From Bacteroidota bacterium (lineage in GTDB: Bacteria; Bacteroidota; Bacteroidia; Bacteroidales; Paludibacteraceae), in the NCBI GenBank assembly GCA_022708505.1, contig JAKIYP010000017.1, positions 1-36,438 of the forward strand: a stretch of DNA of 36,438 nucleotides, written 5' to 3'. A program made the position numbers and the translations under genes. Within the stretch, counting starts at the first letter, position 1; each line of letters starts with the position of its first letter. The notes under the pieces are model-generated. The model ran no database searches and was not told the DNA's origin. It worked only from the letters and a program-made list of their open reading frames with translations. Shown in pieces: positions 32,944 to 36,438 of the stretch.

Positions 32944-34167
32944 TTAGTAGCCAAGCTCTTTCTCAATGGCTTCTAATTCTTTACTCATACCCAATCTGTA
33001 GTATAACATCCTCAGATTTCGTTTATAAAGTTGCTCATCCGGATTGATTTCAGCCGCCTTTTTAAAGTATTCAATAGCAGATTTGAAAACCTCATTAGAT
33101 TTATTTTTTGCTAAATTAAATTCCCTGTCTGATTTATAAGCAGCGTCATCCAGTATTTTCTGACCTTCGTCTATAATCAACACGCCAATACCGGCATAAG
33201 CATCGGCATATTTGGGATCTAATTCAAGCGTTTTATCATAATATTTACGTGCGTCAATAAAATTTAATTCTGTTTCATAAATTTTTGCTTTAATATAATA
33301 ATATACAGCTTCATTCGGAGATACCTGAATTGCTTTATCAATATAAATTTTCGATTCATTTATCAAATTATTGGTTAGATAGTAATTGATCAGGTTCTGA
33401 ATAAACCAGGGATCTTCAGGCATCTTATTAAATCCTTCATCCAATGTCTTGATGAAATTTGCAGTATCCTTTAAATGAACATATTCTTCATAAAGTAACT
33501 TATAGACATTACCGGTTTCATAACCTTCATTTTTTATATCTTCATGAATTTTTGCGGCTTTTTCCCACATGTCGGCATTTCTGGCTGCAAGTGCATTGAA
33601 ATACTTCACCTGAATATAAGTAGAATCAATTTTTACCACATCTTTCATGAATGGTAAATTTGCGATCTCCAGGTAGGTTTCAAAAGCTTTCATGGCTCCT
33701 GTATAATCTTTTTTCTCATCATACAAGGTTGCTGCATAATAAAACAGATTATGTTTTTCTTCAAAGTATTCTTTGATTTTAGCTTTGATATCTGACTCAA
33801 ATTTTGGTTTAACTTTATTCCCTTTTTTATTCACCTGATTTTGATCCAAATCATACGCTTTAAGGAAATAATTAAGCGATTCCATGACAGCTTCGCCTTT
33901 TTTCACGAAGTCAACTTGTTTACCCAAAGCCAAATCTTTAAAATAGTTTTCGTTCTCCTTATATCCAATAAGTCCGGCAACATGCCAGGTTTTTGGGTCT
34001 CCACTGGTGGAGGGATCTTCCAATGCGGGTAAAATAGCTTCACGGGCGCCTTTAAAATCAGGTGTTTCCATTAAGGCCAAATTCCTTGCTTTGGATACAT
34101 TCTTTTTTTGAGCAAATATTGCTGTTACACTTAAAAGTAATAAAAGTGAAAAAATTACTTTTTTCAT
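32944..34167 (-). CDS. Exported tetratricopeptide-repeat protein
   Basis: A 407-residue protein with a signal peptide (KKVIFSLLLLLSVTAIFAQ, likely cleavage after AQ), so periplasmic. Several TPR units can be seen, with clear helix pairs around residues 265-350 (SPNEAVYYYIKAKIYE, and DPKYADAYAGIGVLII with its preceding helix) and 355-405 (NPDEQLYKRNLRMLYYRLG). Earlier repeats are looser. It is presumably a protein-interaction scaffold; no partner can be named. It follows gyrA after 57 nt on the same strand without a visible promoter, so it is probably cotranscribed. A TPR gene just after gyrA recurs in Bacteroidota as far as I recall. Confidence 0.85.
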   Translation of the reverse strand: MKKVIFSLLLLLSVTAIFAQKKNVSKARNLALMETPDFKGAREAILPALEDPSTSGDPKTWHVAGLIGYKENENYFKDLALGKQVDFVKKGEAVMESLNYFLKAYDLDQNQVNKKGNKVKPKFESDIKAKIKEYFEEKHNLFYYAATLYDEKKDYTGAMKAFETYLEIANLPFMKDVVKIDSTYIQVKYFNALAARNADMWEKAAKIHEDIKNEGYETGNVYKLLYEEYVHLKDTANFIKTLDEGFNKMPEDPWFIQNLINYYLTNNLINESKIYIDKAIQVSPNEAVYYYIKAKIYETELNFIDARKYYDKTLELDPKYADAYAGIGVLIIDEGQKILDDAAYKSDREFNLAKNKSNEVFKSAIEYFKKAAEINPDEQLYKRNLRMLYYRLGMSKELEAIEKELGY

Positions 34168-34224
34168 AATTGTCTAATTTAATAAATTGTTTGTTCTTTA
34201 TTTTAGTCTCACGAATACATTCGA

Positions 34225-36438
34225 TTACTCCTCTGTTTGAGTTTCATCCGTTTCTTGTTCAGTTTGATTGTTATTTTCTTCTTCGATTTCAATTTGATTC
34301 TTAACATCATCTTCATCTTCCGTTTCAGCTAATACTTTACATACGGAAGCAATTTCATCATTTCTTTTTTCCAGATTAATAAGTCTGACTCCTTGCGTTG
34401 CCCTACCCATCACGCGGATGTCAGACACATGCAGTCTGATGACAATTCCCGAGACGTTGATGATCATCAGGTCATTTTCATCTTTTACACTTTTGATAGC
34501 AACTAATTTTCCAGTTTTCTCCGTGATGTTGATGGTTTTTACACCTTTTCCACCCCGGTTTGTAATCCGGTAAATCGGTTCTCCATTTTCATCATCAAGT
34601 AAAGAGCGCTTGCCATAACCTTGTTGTGATACAACCATGATAGTTTCACCTGAGTCCTTCTTAACACAAACCATACCAACTACCTCATCCTGTCCGTCAT
34701 CGTCTAACTGCATACCAATTACACCGGTAGCAGTCCTGCCCATGACACGCACCTTGGATTCATTGAAACGGATTGCCCGTCCATTGCGATTTGCCATTAC
34801 AATTTCGGAATCTCCATCGGTCAGACGTACCTGAATTACTTTATCATCTTCCCTAATGTTGATGGCAATCACACCATTCGCACGAGGTCGGGAATAGGCT
34901 TCCAACGAGGTTTTCTTCACGATACCATTTTTAGTGCAAAAAATAATATTGCGTGTATTGATGTATTCTTTGTCATCCAGACTCCCTTTGACCCTTATGA
35001 ATGCATTTACCTTGTCATCCGGTTCAATATTAAGCATGTTTTGAATAGCTCTTCCTTTAGAGTTTTTGCTTCCTTCAGGAATTTCATATACTTTTAGCCA
35101 GTAACATTTCCCTTTTTGTGTAAAGAACATCATGGTGTTGTGCATGGAAGCCGGATAAATGTATTCTATGAAGTCCTCATCACGGGAATCGCTTCCTTTG
35201 GAACCGACTCCTCCCCTTCCCTGAGCGCGGAACTCAGCCAGAGCAGTTCGTTTAATATAACCGAACCTGGAAATGGTGATGATCATTTCATCATCAGCAT
35301 AAAAATCTTCCGGATTGAAATCTTCTGATGCATATACAATTTCGGTACGACGAATATCTCCAAATTTAGCTTTTACTTCGAGCAATTCATCTTTGATGAT
35401 GGCCATGCGAAGTTCCACTTTTTCAAGTATTTCTTTCAATTTAGCAATAAGCGCCATCACATCTTCATATTCAGCTCGCAGTTTATCCTGTTCCATTCCG
35501 GTCAACTGACGCAGTCGCATTTCCACCACAGCACGTGATTGAACATCCGACAAGCCAAAGGCTTCCATCAAGCGCATACGGGCTTCATCAGGCGTTTTGG
35601 AATCGCGTATGATGCGAATAGCTTCATCTAAGTTATCCAGGATAATCATAAATCCTTCAAGTAAATGTGCACGCTTTTCAGCTTCTGCCAACTCGAATTG
35701 AGTGCGTCGTGTCACTACCTCATGACGGTGATCCACAAAATGCCTGATCAAATCCTTCAGGTTGAGCATACGGGGTCTTCCTTTCACCAGGGCAATATTG
35801 TTTACACTGAAAGAAGATTGTAATGCTGTGAATTTAAACAACTTATTTAACACTACAGAAGAATTGGCATCTCTTTTTATATCAATCACGATGCGCATTC
35901 CTTCCCGGTCGGACTCATCATTGATATGTGCAATTCCCTCTATTTTCTTTTCTTCGATTAAAGTAACAATAGATTTAATCAGTTCCGCTTTATTAACCTG
36001 ATAAGGAATCTCATTGATTACAATTTTTTCTTTCCCTGATGCTTCTGCTTCAATTTCAACTTTGGAACGTACTACAATACGACCCCGTCCGGTTTCATAA
36101 GCTTCCTTAACACCTGCGTAACCATAAATGATACCTCCTGTTGGGAAATCGGGCGCTTTAACAAACTTCATCAATCCGGCAATATCAATTTCCTTATCAT
36201 CGATATATGCGACTGTTGCATCAACTACTTCCGATAGATTGTGAGGCGCCATATTGGTAGCCATTCCAACTGCAATACCCGACGAACCATTAACCAACAA
36301 ATTTGGAATGCGTGTTGGTAACACCACCGGTTCTTTTAATGTATCATCAAAATTTAATTGAAAGTCAACTGTATCTTTGTTGATATCTACCAGCATTTCT
36401 TCGGCAAGTTTCTGCAAACGGGCTTCGGTATAACGCAT
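34225..36438 (-). CDS. gyrA: DNA gyrase subunit A (N-terminus beyond window)
   Basis: The visible 737 residues start at MRYTEARL, where Tyr3 of the fragment corresponds to the catalytic tyrosine (Tyr122 in E. coli); about 120 N-terminal residues lie off the window. Next come the tower and coiled-coil regions (LPTRIPNLLVNGSSGIAVGMATN, VEMRLRQLTGMEQDKL). Then six beta-pinwheel blades follow, with the GyrA-box-like AQGRGGVGSKG near 415 and repeated VMGRATQGV and NRGGKGVKTI signatures. The tail is strongly acidic (about 35 Glu/Asp/Gln-rich residues), as in other Bacteroidota GyrA. It introduces negative supercoils together with GyrB. ParC is less likely given the complete pinwheel and GyrA-box-like element. 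Confidence 0.95.
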   Translation of the reverse strand: MRYTEARLQKLAEEMLVDINKDTVDFQLNFDDTLKEPVVLPTRIPNLLVNGSSGIAVGMATNMAPHNLSEVVDATVAYIDDKEIDIAGLMKFVKAPDFPTGGIIYGYAGVKEAYETGRGRIVVRSKVEIEAEASGKEKIVINEIPYQVNKAELIKSIVTLIEEKKIEGIAHINDESDREGMRIVIDIKRDANSSVVLNKLFKFTALQSSFSVNNIALVKGRPRMLNLKDLIRHFVDHRHEVVTRRTQFELAEAEKRAHLLEGFMIILDNLDEAIRIIRDSKTPDEARMRLMEAFGLSDVQSRAVVEMRLRQLTGMEQDKLRAEYEDVMALIAKLKEILEKVELRMAIIKDELLEVKAKFGDIRRTEIVYASEDFNPEDFYADDEMIITISRFGYIKRTALAEFRAQGRGGVGSKGSDSRDEDFIEYIYPASMHNTMMFFTQKGKCYWLKVYEIPEGSKNSKGRAIQNMLNIEPDDKVNAFIRVKGSLDDKEYINTRNIIFCTKNGIVKKTSLEAYSRPRANGVIAINIREDDKVIQVRLTDGDSEIVMANRNGRAIRFNESKVRVMGRTATGVIGMQLDDDGQDEVVGMVCVKKDSGETIMVVSQQGYGKRSLLDDENGEPIYRITNRGGKGVKTINITEKTGKLVAIKSVKDENDLMIINVSGIVIRLHVSDIRVMGRATQGVRLINLEKRNDEIASVCKVLAETEDEDDVKNQIEIEEENNNQTEQETDETQTEE

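Noticed and set aside
1-36438. tRNA, rRNA or toxin-antitoxin genes
   Set aside because: No cloverleaf, rRNA-like stretch or typical small gene pair was found by eye in any intergenic region; a covariance-model scan would be more sensitive.

Overview
The window looks like chromosomal DNA of a member of the Bacteroidota, probably Bacteroidales or a close relative. Three things point there. Gene starts are AT-rich with little Shine-Dalgarno sequence. Several genes are preceded by the Bacteroidota -7 box TAnnTTTG. The gene content also fits: secreted Gfo/Idh/MocA and DUF1080 proteins, a dxs-trkA-trkH cluster, a long-form IlvC, and a GyrA with an acidic tail. No rRNA, tRNA or CRISPR array was seen.

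Layout. 0.2-3.0 kb (minus): a metallo-beta-lactamase/beta-CASP nuclease and a DEAD-box helicase. 3.2-7.0 kb (plus): gcvP, a small membrane protein and an OmpH/Skp-like protein, ending in a bidirectional terminator. 7.1-12.9 kb (minus): a probable operon of exported sugar enzymes (TIM-barrel isomerase-like, DUF1080, two Gfo/Idh/MocA oxidoreductases) with a DoxX-like and a second small membrane protein. 13.0-15.2 kb: an FtsB/DivIC-like gene diverging from dnaX. 15.2-21.4 kb (minus): dxs, trkA and two tandem trkH paralogues. 21.8-28.3 kb (plus): a small lipoprotein, then ilvD-ilvB-ilvN-ilvC behind a leader-peptide attenuator. 28.3-32.8 kb: a looser, AT-rich accessory stretch with DUF2971, a group II intron relic, an isochorismatase-like hydrolase, a DUF3795 protein, a broken photolyase and a ferredoxin-nitroreductase. 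32.9-36.4 kb (minus): a TPR protein and gyrA, cut by the window edge three residues before its catalytic tyrosine.

Main observations. (1) Upstream of ilvD is an unannotated 22-codon peptide in which 12 residues are Val, Leu or Ile. Its stop region can pair with the 5' arm of an intrinsic terminator, which is the architecture of ribosome-mediated attenuation. (2) dnaX carries a run of 11 A just after a perfect 7-bp inverted repeat, at the expected end of the clamp-loader core. Both alternative frames stop within four codons, so slippage would make a gamma-like short subunit. (3) Four intergenic tracts, plus one degenerate one, have a strict 7-nt period but differing units. (4) 29510-29845 (minus) looks like an ORF-less group II intron remnant. 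(5) The photolyase has lost both its frame and about 110 residues. (6) The 7-13 kb operon resembles the periplasmic 3-keto-glycoside pathway described for this phylum.
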